NCBI GenBank assembly: GCA_022560025.1 | Contig: JAFISE010000188.1 | Location: 1-58,219 of the forward strand | Direction of reading: 5' to 3' | Source: Stagonosporopsis chrysanthemi | Taxonomy: Eukaryota; Ascomycota; Dothideomycetes; Pleosporales; Didymellaceae | Length of the DNA stretch: 58,219 nt | Shown: positions 45,688 to 58,124 of the stretch, one piece after another | How the letters are laid out: each line of letters begins with the position of its first letter | Position numbering within the stretch: position 1 is the first letter of the stretch | The notes under the pieces: model-generated | The model's database searches: none | What the model was told of the DNA's origin: nothing | The model's input: the letters and a program-made list of their open reading frames with translations, nothing else | Made by a program: the position numbers and the translations under genes

Positions 45688-46552
45688 TACCTATATCTAA
45701 GGACTTTATTATAGACTGTAAGTATAATCTAATATTTATAGTAGTAGATAGATTTATAAAAACTGCTAAGTTTATACCTTTTAAAGACAGCTATACTATA
45801 AAGTAGCTTGCTTAAGTGTTTCTAGATAGGATTATTTAACACTACAGTATTTCTAAATTAATTATTAGTAATAAAGACAAGCTCTTTACTTTAAACTTCT
45901 AGACAATGTTCTTTATAGAAGTAGAAACTAAGAAGAAACTTTTTACAGTCTATTATCTGTAGACAGATAGATAAACTAAATAAGTAAACTAGATAATAAA
46001 AACGTACCTCTAGATATACTGCAACTAGCAGTAGAACAACTAGGTTTTACTCTTGCTTATAGTACAAATTGTATACAACAACAAGAAATTAAAAGTAATA
46101 GGTTATACACTATTCTTTATAAGTTATAGATAATACCTAAATCTCTTTATATAAAGTTTTAAAAGTAATATCTAGATAGAGTTAGTAATATCTTTAGTAT
46201 AGAGACTAAAAGACGTATACTAGAAATTACTTAACAATATTGCTATAGCTAAGTTATAAGTAATTTTCTACACAAACTAGAAAAGAAAAACAGTACCTTA
46301 GCTAAAAAAAAGAGATAAAACATATCTCTTTACTTAAAATCTATATATATAAAGACTAATAACAAAACTAGACAAAGTTAATATTAGACTATTTTTTATT
46401 TCAAAGCAAATTATCTTAGTTAACTACTAACTAGACTTACTAAAAGATACAAAGATCTACCTAGTATTCTATATGTTACTATTAGAACTAGCTAATCTAC
46501 AAACGCTAACCTAGAAAGACTTCTACTACTAAGCTAATAGTAATAATAAGTA

Positions 46553-46700
46553 GGAAGTTAAGAAGATTATAAAATATTGCAAGAAAGGTTGCAATAACAA
46601 GTACTTAGTTAAGTAGTTAGAATACTTAGAGTTAGAAAGTATATAAGAGCTAAGTATAAACCTTATAAACTACTGCTAGCTAGTGTAAAAGTACTATAGT
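46553..46700 (+). pseudogene. E4 chromodomain remnant
   Basis: After the integrase, a frame reads EVKKIIKYCKKGCNNKYLVK, then a TAG where Trp is expected, then a Glu/Leu-rich stretch and NLINYC. This matches the chromodomain core. In chromoviruses it steers integration to H3K9-methylated heterochromatin, fitting the location in a silent isochore. Confidence 0.75.
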
Positions 46701-47414
46701 CTACTACAGACTCTTTAATAGAACTTATAGCACTCTAAGTTATTAGAAAAGTATATATTTTAGTAGATATAGCTAGACAGTTAACCTCTTTAGCTAAGAC
46801 TAACTTACCTAACTTAATTATCTTATTTGCTAAGCCTAGCGCTTTATACTGCGCGCAATCTTTAGCCTGTTTTAGAATCTTCTTATTTTATAATAACTAT
46901 ATAATTACAATTGCTAACAATATCTTATTATCTTTAACTTTTTTTTTGTACTCTTTGCAAGTACAGTCTAATAACTTCTAAGATATATTTATATTAAGCT
47001 TGCTTACCTTAGTACACTTAGTATACTTTATTTAGCTTAGAGTATTTAGTATAATATAGTACTTGTAGCCTTTAAAGAAATAGTAGTTATAAAGAACTTT
47101 AGACAGCATATTAGCTTGTTAAATTTCTAAGCTAGGTTAAAGGTTGCAAATATAGAAAGATATCTTAACTTACTAGGTTACTAGATAAAGAAAAGCTTTA
47201 GCTTTATAGAAATTTAGTTACCTGTTATATAGTTTAAAGATAAACTAGATAGAAAGAAGAGGTAGTGTTATAATCCTGCAAAGAATGCAGCACAGTGTAA
47301 CTAACAAGAATCTTAATAGAAACTAAAGATTAAGGCACAGGACAAAGTAATTATAAGTTATATAACTTGCTTATTAATAAGTATATAAGCATCTTATAGT
47401 TATAGTATATAGTA

Positions 47415-47659
47415 TAGTAGGAATATAGACTCTTATAGGTTGTATTTAACCTAAGTAATAATCTAAGTTATTAGATCTTAAATTAACCTTTAAGCTAGAC
47501 AGTCTACTCTATACTACTTATTATTACTCTTGCCTTTAAGACAGATAGATTATATCTATACTCCTTACTATATACTTCTTTAGCTTCTTGTTACTATATT
47601 TATCTCTAAGAACTAATTAAATAGTGCTTATAAGCTTTGCTTAAAGTACAACCCTAACA
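47415..47659 (+). repeat. E4 3' LTR
   Basis: 245 bp from TAGTAGGAATA to CCCTAACA. It is followed directly by reverse-transcriptase sequence of E2. Confidence 0.78.
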
Positions 47660-49721
47660 GTTAGAACGTAGTAAGGCTATTATACAAACTAAATAGTAAG
47701 ACCTTACACTTATATATACTATAATATATCTAGAATATAGTATACTTCTTAGAAGTAGAATCTATATAGATTTAGCTAAAAGCTAATTAGATATTAAACT
47801 AAGTAAATATCTTTGCCTTAGATAGTTTAGCAGGCAGCTTGTCTATATATAGTATTAGATAAGAGTCCTTCTAAGTTAAATTATTTAATTTGCAATATTC
47901 TATATAGATATATAAGCTTTTATTTAGTTTTTATACATATAGTATAAGTAATACAATTTGACTTTAGCTATATTTAACTTAACTATAGCGCAGCTGTTCT
48001 TATATAAACTTCTTAGTAGCTTTAAGTTCTTCTAGGTTCTGTTTGTATAAGAAAGAGTAATAATTTAACAAGAGTCTTTCTAAAACAATATTGTAGTTAT
48101 AAAAGTAGTATTCTAGAAGGCTTTTAGCTTCTACCTTACTAAATATATTAGTATACTAAGAGTACTAAGCTAGTAAGTATTCTTAGATTAGTTAGGCGTT
48201 TTTAAAAGTATTTTAGTAATACTTTTCTTCTATAATATAATTAATCTTATATAGATTAGTTGTAAAGAACTTGTTCTATAGTTTCTTTATTAAAAAGTAG
48301 AAAGTATTAGCTAAGAGTATAATAATAGTAGTAACCTTTATTAGAGCAGTTATAAGAGAGTTTACTGCCTAGTTAAGTAGTAGTAAAAGTTATAAATAAA
48401 ACTTAAGCAACTTTAATATACTTCTTATGTGTTAAACAGTAGTACTAAGGCTGCGTTGTTACTAATACTCTTCTTATTTTTAAAGAGTATTCTGTTACTA
48501 TATATCTTGTTAGGCTTTGCTTTCTCTAAGAGGTTGTTGCAAAGTTATTTATAAGAGCAGCACAAGATTATATAATTAAGAGTATTTAGCAAGCTATATT
48601 AACTAAGACTTATCTTTATTAAGTTATAGCTTAAAACACTTTAACTACTTAGTTCTAATAATATAATCTTGTAATCTAAAGTCTATAATAATAAAAGAGT
48701 AGTTATATACCTTTTAGCTATTAACTATAAAGTGTAACTATATATACTAGGTTACTAAGAAGGTAATTTAATCCTAGAACTCTTTAACTTAGACTATAAA
48801 GAGTAGTTTCTAGATAAGTTTATAGAGAAAAGTAGAAATAGAATAAGTAATATTAAAGTTTAAAAATAAAAATCTTTAGGTACTAGTGTTAACTAAAGAT
48901 TAGAGTTAGACACTAAGCCCTTAGTTACAAAGAATAGTAGAGGTAAAGAAACAAAGACTACTAAACAAGTAAGATAGTAAGAAATTAAATAGATTATATT
49001 AGTTTAGGCCTAAGTAGAGCAATCTTTCTAGGTAGTACTGTTTCCTATAGAGGTTAGATTTGTCTTGTTAAAGTCTTTTTTTTATTCTACAAGGCCTTTT
49101 TATTCTATCTTAATTTTGTATATATAAAGTACTATACAATTCTAAGCAAAGTATTTTAGCTTTTTTTAGTTATAGTAAGTTCTTAGAGTTATATTCTATA
49201 TAGGCGCAGGTGTGTTAGAAGGTTGCTAGAGTGCAAAGGTACTGTAAGCAAAATTAGTAGATTAGCTAGAAAGAAGCTAATCTTGTTAGCTTATTATAGC
49301 TAAGATCTATTTTATATCTAACTAGTATATTCTTATTAATCTTAGAGGTTGCAAAATAGTATAAGTTAGTATAGTAGAGTTAATCTTTCTTTCTATATTA
49401 TAAGTAGTTAGGTGTTTTACTATTTAAGAGAAGAAATTATACTATTACTATTTAAAACCTAAATTAAGTACTTAAGTAATTAAAGAGATCTTAGTCTATA
49501 TATAGTAGAACTATTCTAATTAGAGTACTTTTCTTTAGTAGCTATTCTAAGAAAGTAGTTAATAAAAGTAAAAAAAGCTTTTAATTTTTCTATTTAGAGT
49601 TAATTAAAGGCTGCTTAGCTTTCTGCCTACTTATTCCTAGTAATAAAGTATATCTTAAAGAGCGTAGTTATCTCTTTTATAGTGTAAAAACAGTCTATCT
49701 TATTATTAGAGAGGTACTAAG
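47660..49721 (-). mobile_element. E2 (Ty3/gypsy): remaining part, RT N-terminus to gag
   Basis: This minus-strand stretch continues E2 from within RT, through the start of pol, to gag, collinear with E1 31670-33730. A badly altered zinc knuckle lies near 49155-49190. It stops in gag where the E3 LTR begins. The E2 5' LTR and gag start are not found in the window. Confidence 0.78.
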
Positions 49722-49999
49722 TATAAGAACAAGCCTAGTTCTTTAAGTCTACCTTATATTACCTAACAACTACCTAACTTAGATCTGTCTTTTAGCTGCT
49801 TCTTAGTATAGTCTTTTCTAAGCTTCTAAGTATAAGAAAGGAAGCCTCTACAGAGTTTAGATAGATAGTTTTAAAGTATCCTTTTGTATAAGACCTATAG
49901 GAATAAAGATCTAGTCTTGTAGTTTATCTTAGTACTTCTATATACCTTATAGCAGATACTTATACAATTTAGACCGCTTTAGCATTCTATATTATTATA
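49722..49999 (+). repeat. E3 5' LTR
   Basis: 278 bp in plus orientation from TATAAGAACAAG to ATTATTATA, matching the 3' LTR with RIP-type changes. Confidence 0.85.
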
Positions 50000-50091
50000 T
50001 TATACTTTAAAACTTGTCTTAGCTAGTAACAGCCTTATAATAATATTGCTATAGTTTGTTTAGTTATTTATATAAGCGCAGCTAGAGTATT

Positions 50092-51370
50092 ATACCTAAA
50101 CTAAACAAGTTTTTAAATTGTTTATATAATAGTTAGAATACTAGAGATCTTTTAATAACTAAAGCTTATAAGTTTAGAACTTTCTATAACTTACTACTTT
50201 AGGATTAACTTTAGAAAAGCTGCGTTAGACTGCGCTAAGATAGACACTTAGAGACTATTAATAACCTACTTAATTTAGATACAACTCTAATATTAGGCAC
50301 TACTACAGGACTTACTACTTAGTCCTAGAACTAATTAGGGGCTAGACGCTCTTAGGACCCTGTATTAGTATAACTGTCTTCTGCTAACAACAGATCTAAT
50401 TTAGAGCTATCTTACTACAATCTCTTAAAAGAAATAGCTTAACTATAGTAAGAACTTGCTTAGTTATATGCTAGTCTTGCTCTAGCAGATTACTCTCTAC
50501 TTATAATAGAAACACTACTAATAAGTGTACTGTATTAATCTACTATAAGGCAGCTATCTAAAGATAGCTTAGTACTTACAGTATACAAGAAGCTCTCTAA
50601 AAAGACTCTTAATATTAAGGTTCTTACTAATAAAAGTTACTCTACCTTTTAGTAATAGTATACCTTTATTTAAGACTAACTTAATATTAATATAGACTAC
50701 TATTAGAGTATATATGCCTGTATAGCCTTTGTCTAGAGTTATTCTTCTAGATTAGCTAAAGAATACTTAGAACCTTAGTACCTTTCTAACAATAAGATAG
50801 ATTGCTTTTACACTGTAAAAGAGATAATTACACTTCTTAAGATATACTTTGTTACTAGGAACAAGCATGTAGAAAGCTAAGCAGCCTTTAATTAACTCTA
50901 AATAGAGAAATTAGAAGCTTTCTCTATATTTAAGAGCTACTTTCTTAGTATAGCTATTAATAAAAAGATACTCTAATTAGAATAGTTTTACTATATATAG
51001 ACTAAGATCTCTCTAAGTATTTAAGTACTTAATCTAGGCTTTAAGTAGTAATAGTATAATTTCTTCTTTTAAATAGTAAAATACTTAACTGCTTATAATA
51101 TAGAAAAGAGGAACAACTTTACTATGCTAACTTATACTGTTTTACAACCTCTAAAATTAACAAGAACCTACTAGTTAAATATAAAACAGAGCTCTGTTAT
51201 AATAAGTTAATAAGATTACCTCTTTCTTAGCTAATTTACTTACTTTGCTTAGAGTACTCTTATACTCTACTAACCTTTAAACATACCTATACTTGTAAAG
51301 GATATAACTCTAAGAGCTTGCTACAACTATAAGAAGCTAGAACACTTTACTAAAGATTATATAGTACTCT
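50092..51370 (+). pseudogene. E3 gag remnant
   Basis: Collinear with E1 gag. The start codon is lost (ATG to ATA) and the reading PKLNK follows. The CCHC knuckle at 51319-51360 keeps its first Cys (TGC) and its His, but the second and last Cys codons read TAT. Confidence 0.7.
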
Positions 51371-52199
51371 ATATATATAAAATTAAGGTAGAATAAGAAG
51401 ACTTTGTTAATACTAAAGAAGACTTTAACAAGACTAATATAATCTCTATAGGAAACAGTTCTACGTAAGAAGATTATTTTACTTAGGCCTAAACTAATAT
51501 AATCTATCTAATTTCTTACTATCTTATTTGTTTAGTAGTCTTTATTTCTTTACTTTTAATATTCTTTGCAACTAAGAGCTTAGTGTTTAACTCTACTCCT
51601 TAGTTAATACTAGTACTTAAGAGTTTTTGTTTTTAAACTCTAATATTGTATATTTTATCTTTACTTTACTTTCTAAATATATCTAAAAGCTACTTTTTTT
51701 AGTTTAGATTAAAAGTTCTAAAATTAAATTACTTTTCTTATAACTTAGTATATATAGTTATACTTTATAGTTAATAGCTAGAAGGTATATAACTACTTTT
51801 TTATTATTATAGACCTTAGATTATAAGACTATATTATTAGAATTAAGTAGTTAAAGTGTTTTAAGCTATAACTTAATATAGATAAGTCTTAGTTAATATA
51901 GCTTGCTAAATACTCTTAATTATACAATTCTGCGCTGCCTCTATTAATAACTTTATAACAACTCCTTAGGAAAAGCAAAGCCTAATAAGATATAGAGTAA
52001 CAAGATACTTTATAAGAATAAAAAGAGTATTAGTAATAATATAGCCTTAGTACAACTGTTTAATATATAAAAAGTATATTAAGGTTGTCTAAGTTTTGTT
52101 TATAACTCTTAGTGCTACTTAACAAAGTAGTAAACACCCCTATAACTAGTCTAACTAAGGTTACTACTATTACTATACTCTTAGCTAATACTTTTTACT

Positions 52200-54620
52200 T
52201 CTTAATAAAGAAACTATAAAATAAGTTCTTTATAACTAATCTATATAAGATAAATTATATTATAGAAGAAAAGTATAACTAAGATAACTCTAACAATGCC
52301 TAACTAATCTAGAAATGCTTACTAGCCTAATACTCTTAGTATACTAATATATTTAGTAAGGCAGAAGCTAAAAGCCTTCTAAAATACTACTTCTACAACT
52401 ACAGAATTGTTTTAGAAACACCTTTACTAAACTATTACTCTTTTTTATACAAATAGAACCTAAAGAACTTAAAGCTACTAAAAGGTTTGTATAAGAATAG
52501 CTATACTATAGTTATATTAAATATTGCTAAAGCTTATTTATATTCTCTATACTATATATACAAAAACTAAATAAAAGCTTATATATCTATATAGACTATT
52601 ATAAATTAAATAATTTAACTTGCAAAGACTTCTATCTAATACTCTGTATAGACAAGCTACTTGCCTAACTATCTAAGGTAAAGATATTTACAAAGTTTAA
52701 AATTTAATTAGCTTTTAATTAAATCTGTATAGATCCTGCTTTTAAAGAGTATACTATATTCTAGACGTGTTATAGTATATATAAGTGCAAGGTCTTACTA
52801 TTTAGTTTATATAATAGCCTTACTACATACTAATACTATATAAATAATATTCTAATTAACTACTTAGATAACTTCTATATTACTTACTTAGACAATATTC
52901 TTATCTACTTTAAAAACGCTTAGACTTACTAGACACATATTAAAAAGGTTCTAGAATATCTTTGCTTTGCAGGCTTATAAGTTAATATTAAGAAAAGTAA
53001 GTTCTATATAACTAAGTTTATTAAGGTAAATTCTAAAAAGGTATAAGCTTTAGTAGACTAGAAGCTACTTATAACTATAACAGGTGTAAAATTATTCTTA
53101 GGCTTTACTAGTTTCTATTAACAATTTGTGCCTAAGTTCTTTTAAGTAGTAAAACCTTTAATTATATTATAGAGTCTGTTAAATACCTTTAAATAAACTC
53201 TAGACTGCTAGGCTAGCTTTAAAAAGCTTAAACAGAGTCTATTAGCTATCTTAACTCTGTGCTACTTTAACCTAGACCTTAAAACAAAGCTTAAGAGTAA
53301 TGTATTAGATAGAGTAGTAGCTAGCGTTATGTCTTAGAAACACGCAGATAACTGCTAGTACTTTACAGTATTCTATAGCTATTCTTTATTAGGTTTATAG
53401 CTTAACTAGAAGATCTATAATAAAGAGCTCTTTGCTATTCTCTAGGCCTTTAATAGGTAGAGAGTAGAGCTAATATCTATACTAAATTAGATCTATATCT
53501 ACTCTAATTACTATTCTCTAGAATATCTTATAACTACTAAAGTTTTAAATACCTAACAAGCTAGGTAAGTAGAGGCACTTGCTCTGTTTAACTTCTAAAT
53601 TAAGTACACTCTAAGAAAGAATAATAAGAAAGTAGATATTCTTAGCTAAAGAGAGTAAGACCTAGCTAACCTTAAGTTAGCTTAGAAGAATAATTACTCT
53701 TAGGTAATATTAGGTCTTTAACAACTTTACAACTATATTAACTTTAATCTTACCTAAGTCTATTTTTTATATTCTTTAGTACACGCTATCTGCACCTTGC
53801 AGCTAGAGATATAGTTAGACTCTTTAGAACTAATTAAAGCTGTGCTGTAACACAACTGCTAGGCGTTTAAAAAAGAGTAAAAATCTCTAGCCTTTAGTTA
53901 TTAAATCTATAATAGTCTGCTTTTATATAAAGATTAGTTATACATAGTCTTAGACTTTTTATTATATATACGCTTTATCTAGAAAGCTTATAACTAAGTA
54001 TTTACTACTTACCTAAGCGCAAAGAAAACCTACTAGCTACTATTCTAACAGTATTACTAGCAAGGTATAAGCGCTAGCTATAAACAATATATATAAAACT
54101 ATATCCTTTGTTACTATAGTTATTTAAAACAGACTTAACTCTATAAGTACTTCTACTTATTGCCTATTTCTAATTAACCTATATAGTACTTATATATAGA
54201 TTTTAAGAATTTTCTAAAGAATAAAGCTAGATATAATTAAATACTTGTTATTATTAACTGTTTAACAAAGTAAGCAATTACTATCCTGTGCTATAAGACA
54301 ATAACTGTATAAAAAACAGGTTTTTTATTTATCTAATAAGTCTATTGTTTTAGTTATACTCTTAAATTAATAGTATCTAATTATAGACTTTAGTTTATAT
54401 CCTGTTTCTAGTCTAAGTTCTGTTAGATTATTAGTATTAAAGTTAAGCTTTCTACTACTTACTATAAGAAAACTAATAGCTAAATAGAGATTATAAATAA
54501 GTATATTAACTAGCAGCTATAACTATTTGTAATATACTATTAAGATAACTAGTCTAAATTGCTTCTACTTATTAACTGTGTACAGCTTACTTTACTTTAT
54601 TCTAGTATTAGAATAACTTT
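52200..54620 (+). pseudogene. E3 pol remnant (RT, RNase H, integrase)
   Basis: RT is visible around 52480-53110 with the YLDN active site at 52885-52896. The integrase core at about 54165-54620 shows ILVIINCLTK, a second-Asp region, and a STTYYKKTNS-like stretch matching the usual gypsy STAYHPQTDG. Stops are TAA/TAG only. Confidence 0.78.
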
Positions 54621-55311
54621 CTATTAAGTTTAATAATACTACTTTAAGCTTTATAGTAAGTATATATTAATAACTACGCCTTATTAAAGGCATATACTAC
54701 TAGGCTTTTCTATACAAAGGCCTAAATTAAATAAAGGCAGATAACCTAATAAGCTACTCTAAGAGCGCTAGAAGAGATAGGTATTAGCAAAGTAACTAAT
54801 TAACAAGCCTAGGAAGTGTTAGTAGTAAGATCTAAGCTTAGTTTAAAGTACTTGCAGTAAGAATAAATATTTATTATAAGAATAAAACTAGCAGGACTTA
54901 TATTTGTTTATATAGGCTATAAGCTGTGCAAATTACCTAATTAGAAAATATACTAATATAACTCTTTAGCTACAAGAGTAATTTTAATCTAAAACGCCTA
55001 GTTAATATAAGATAGAGCCTAGAATACTTAAAATAAACAATAGACAATACTATAAGTTGCGCATAGCTATATAAAAACAGAGTAGTAATAGTAAAAGAGA
55101 GCTCTAGAGTTAAGTTAAAGGAGTGCTAGACAGAGTTTAGGTTTAATAAGATTTAGCACATTTAAACTAGTACTAGTTATATATATTTTAATATTAGAAA
55201 TAATCTATATATAAGAAGAAGAGTAATATAATACTATAATCTTCTCTTTTATAACTTTAATAACTATCTAATAAATATCTACCTTAGTACAACCTTATAT
55301 TTGTAAGAACA

Positions 55312-55580
55312 AGCCTAGTTCTTTTAAGCTTACCTTATACTACCTAACAACTACCTAACTTAGATCTATCTTGTAACTGCTTCTTAGTATAGTCTTTTCT
55401 AAGCTTCTAGGTATAAGAAGAGAAGTCTCTACAAAGTTTAGATAGATAATTTTAAAGTATCCTTTTATACAAGACTTATAGAAATAGAGATCTAGTCCTA
55501 TAGTTTATCTTAATGCTTCTATATACTTTATAGCAGATACCTATGCCTTTTAGACTCTTTTAACATCCTGTGTCGTTACA
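55312..55580 (+). repeat. E3 3' LTR, best preserved of the family
   Basis: 269 bp from TGTAAGAACAAGCC to TGTGTCGTTACA. It keeps both terminal TG and CA, so it gives the clearest view of the original LTR ends (TGTAA...TTACA). Confidence 0.88.
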
Positions 55581-55620
55581 ATATCTTACCTAGCGTAACT
55601 CTACTCTAAGTCTAACAAGT

Positions 55621-55798
55621 ATAAAAAAAGATGCTTCTATAGACTATAGATAGATAATTTTAAAGTATTCCTTTGTATAAGACCTATAAGAATAGAGATC
55701 TAGTCCTATAGTTTATCTTAGTGCTTCTATACACCTTATAGTAGATACCTATGCCTTTTAAACTCTTTTAACATTCTGTATTGTTATAGTTAATAAAG
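55621..55798 (+). repeat. Truncated second LTR copy after E3
   Basis: About 178 bp of the same LTR, missing its first 90 bp or so and ending TTGTTATA. It follows E3 after a 40-bp spacer of unknown origin. Confidence 0.75.
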
Positions 55799-56800
55799 TT
55801 TTTTATTAAGTAACTACTATAGCTATCTACTATTAAAAGCTTATAGCTTTAATATATATTTACCTTTATAATAATTAAATTTCTATTTAAGCTAGGCTAG
55901 TCTAATATTATTGTTTATCTAGCTAGTAAGTAAGAAAGCTACGTAAATTAAGTAGTTTTTAGCCTTTATATTAGCTATCTAATAACTCTAGATTGTAAAG
56001 TTTTCTAATATAAATAAAATACTTAGTAGTAGTATAGTACTTATTAACTATTATAGTAAGTACTTACTCTAAGCTAAATACTTTACCTTCTACTTTAGCG
56101 CTTTAGGTAAACACAACAACTTGCAGTCTAAAGCACATAGTAAGACTTATAAGTATAACAAGGCAACTACTAAGGCTAAGCTTAAAGCTCTTTAGTATAA
56201 GCGTAAAGTAGATATTAACTTATTCTAATATGTTATAAGGTAAGAGCAAGGCTAGTATAGTTAATCTAGAGAAGTATTCTCTCTTAGCTAAGATTAATAC
56301 TTTTAAAGCTAAGATTACTACTCTAGAGACCTATAGAGCTAAAGAGTCAAGTTAAGTAAAGTATGCTATAACTAATAAAATTAACAAGGTTAAGTATAAG
56401 AAGGACAGTACCTTTTTATACACTTCTAAGCTGTAATATAGTAGTTTAGTGTCTAGTAAGCTATTCTATGCTATTTTACAGCATAGGAGTGCTTTCTTTA
56501 AGGTCTTAGTTAATAGTAGCTTTTCTTAAGCTGTTTCTAGTATTTACCCTTATAGAATAAATCTTTAGTTTCTAATAGAGTTCTTAATTATATTTCTAAT
56601 CCTTATAACCTACTATATAATATTATAAGCTACTTTAGGCTATAACACTCTATATACCTCTTATATAGATCTAAGTACTACTAAGTACCTAAAAACCTAG
56701 TAGAAAAAAATAAACAAAGGTACTTCTAGATTTTTATACTAAGAATTATTTAATATTTATAAGTCTATTTCTCTTTTTTTTAGGTAGCTAAGTTAGCTAC
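55799..56800. other. Unassigned RIP-degraded segment
   Basis: About 1 kb between the truncated LTR and E5 chromodomain-like sequence. A Lys/Ala-rich reading at 56120-56220 (plus) looks slightly protein-like but matches nothing I know. The 3' end of E5 may lie here. Confidence 0.35.
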
Positions 56801-58110
56801 TTTTTAGTCTATACTTCTATAGATCTCTTTCTTAGAAGTATTTTATTACTGTCTTAGAACTATTTAAGTGCGTCTAAAGAGATATTTACTTCTAGCTCTT
56901 ATAAGTTCTTAGACTTAGAGTAACTAACTTACCTAATATTATATAGCTATTAGCTATTATTATCTTGTTTTCTTTTAATTATCTCTTCTACTGTCTATAT
57001 ATTATTACTACAAGTATATAAAGTATCTATAATTTTAACCTTTAAGTATATAATTAACTCTTTATATTTAAAAGACTTAGGTAATAATATATAGAATACT
57101 AGATATATAGCTTATAGGCCTAGAAGATCTACTTTAGACGCTGTTAGGCTAATCTAGGCTACTATACGCTCTAGTCTAATATACTTTTAGTCTAGCTTCT
57201 ACTTTAGCCTAGTAGACTTTATATAGTAATTAAAGATTATAACTTAGTCTCTAGTTTAGAAGGTATAGCAAGCTTACTTTTATTCTAGTATGTCTTGTAG
57301 TAAGTATTAGCAGTAATAATCTTGCTTTTATACTATCTTTGTATTTATAGGGCCTTTATAGCAACCTACCTTCTTAGAGGCAATTCTTTCTACTTAAAGA
57401 GTATTATAAGCTAATCTGTACTGTAAAGAGCTATTCTGTAGTTTACTATAAGCAGAGTACTTTTTTTAGTTGTATATACGCTGTAATTATATAAACTTAG
57501 TAATTAATATATATAAAGCTTAATTGTCTTGTTCTAGAGAATAGTTGTACTAAAAGTACTGTCTTAGCATTTAGTTCTATCTTTTAGTCTTTCTATCTGT
57601 TAAAGAGTAGTAAGTAGACAGTAAGACCTTTTTTAAGTTAAGGTAGTACTAAAATATACATCCTAATATTTAGTGTTTATTAGAAGACCTTTGTCTAAGA
57701 TTACTCTTTTAGATACACTATAGAGTTAAATTACTTTTCTAATCTAAGCCTAGGCTAGGTAAACACTGTCTTAGTCTTATCTTATAGGTACATAGTGTGC
57801 TATTCTTATAAGTTAGTACACTACTATAAGTATAGTATTATATACAATATTATTTGTCTTAGTTAGTACTAGTTTAGTAATAAAATCTATTATTACTTCT
57901 TACTACACTTTATTTATTAGAAGAAGGACTGCTAGTAAGCTATAAAGCTAAAACTAAACTAGTATTAACTTCTTATAAGGTATATACTTATAACAGTACT
58001 ATTCTATATTTTCTTTTATATCTTGTTATTAATATTAGTACTAAAGCTTCTTTAAGATTCTCCCTATACTAAAATACCTAGCAAGTAAGCTATTATAATA
58101 CTCTTTTATT
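56800..58110 (-). mobile_element. E5: Ty3/gypsy integrase and chromodomain fragment
   Basis: On the minus strand a frame broken only by TAA/TAG reads an integrase core (about 57960 down to 57260): FITKL..., RIAHYVP, then SKRVILDKGLLINTKY, the usual second-Asp region, then a stretch matching the PQTDGQTER part. A chromodomain-like stretch follows (about 56990-56850, with LVTLSLRTYKS and EVNISL-like residues). No LTR is seen. The element differs in sequence from E1-E3 and E4. Confidence 0.65.
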
Positions 58111-58124
58111 AAAGAAGCCTTTTT

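Larger units (their letters stand above)
42930..46130 (+). pseudogene. E4 pol remnant (RT, RNase H, integrase)
   Basis: RT runs from about 42950 (PCINFRKLNN) through the active site at 43262-43273, reading Tyr-Leu-Asn-Asn for YLDD, to about 43550. RNase H follows (about 43660-44060, ending YTLGKDNSRVDALS). The integrase zinc-binding region is near 44220-44350. After the inserted U2, the integrase core resumes at 45690 with VVDRF, its first catalytic Asp at 45747-45749 still intact, then a second Asp region reading SNKD. Asp-to-Asn and Gln/Trp-to-stop changes fit RIP. Confidence 0.85.
38093..47659 (+). mobile_element. E4: chromodomain Ty3/gypsy LTR retrotransposon
   Basis: LTRs of 245 bp lie at 38093-38337 and 47415-47659. 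Plus-strand order is gag, CCHC knuckle, reverse transcriptase, RNase H, integrase, chromodomain, which is the chromovirus branch. Without the two pogo-type insertions (39006-40860 and 44455-45687) the element is about 6.5 kb. It sits in the RT of E2 but with a flanking overlap of about 47 nt instead of a normal 5-bp duplication. All frames are broken by RIP. Confidence 0.85.
49722..55580 (+). mobile_element. E3: Ty3/gypsy retrotransposon, plus-strand copy of the E1/E2 family
   Basis: LTRs are at 49722-49999 and 55312-55580; total 5859 bp. Order: gag from a former ATG now ATA at 50092, zinc knuckle 51319-51360 with one Cys kept, RT with Tyr-Leu-Asp-Asn at 52885-52896, integrase about 54165-54620. 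It is about 1.4 kb shorter than E1 without its MITE; the missing part lies between integrase and the 3' tail. Flanking 5-mers differ (CTAAG and ATATC), so its surroundings were rearranged after insertion, or its two ends come from different copies. Confidence 0.83.
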
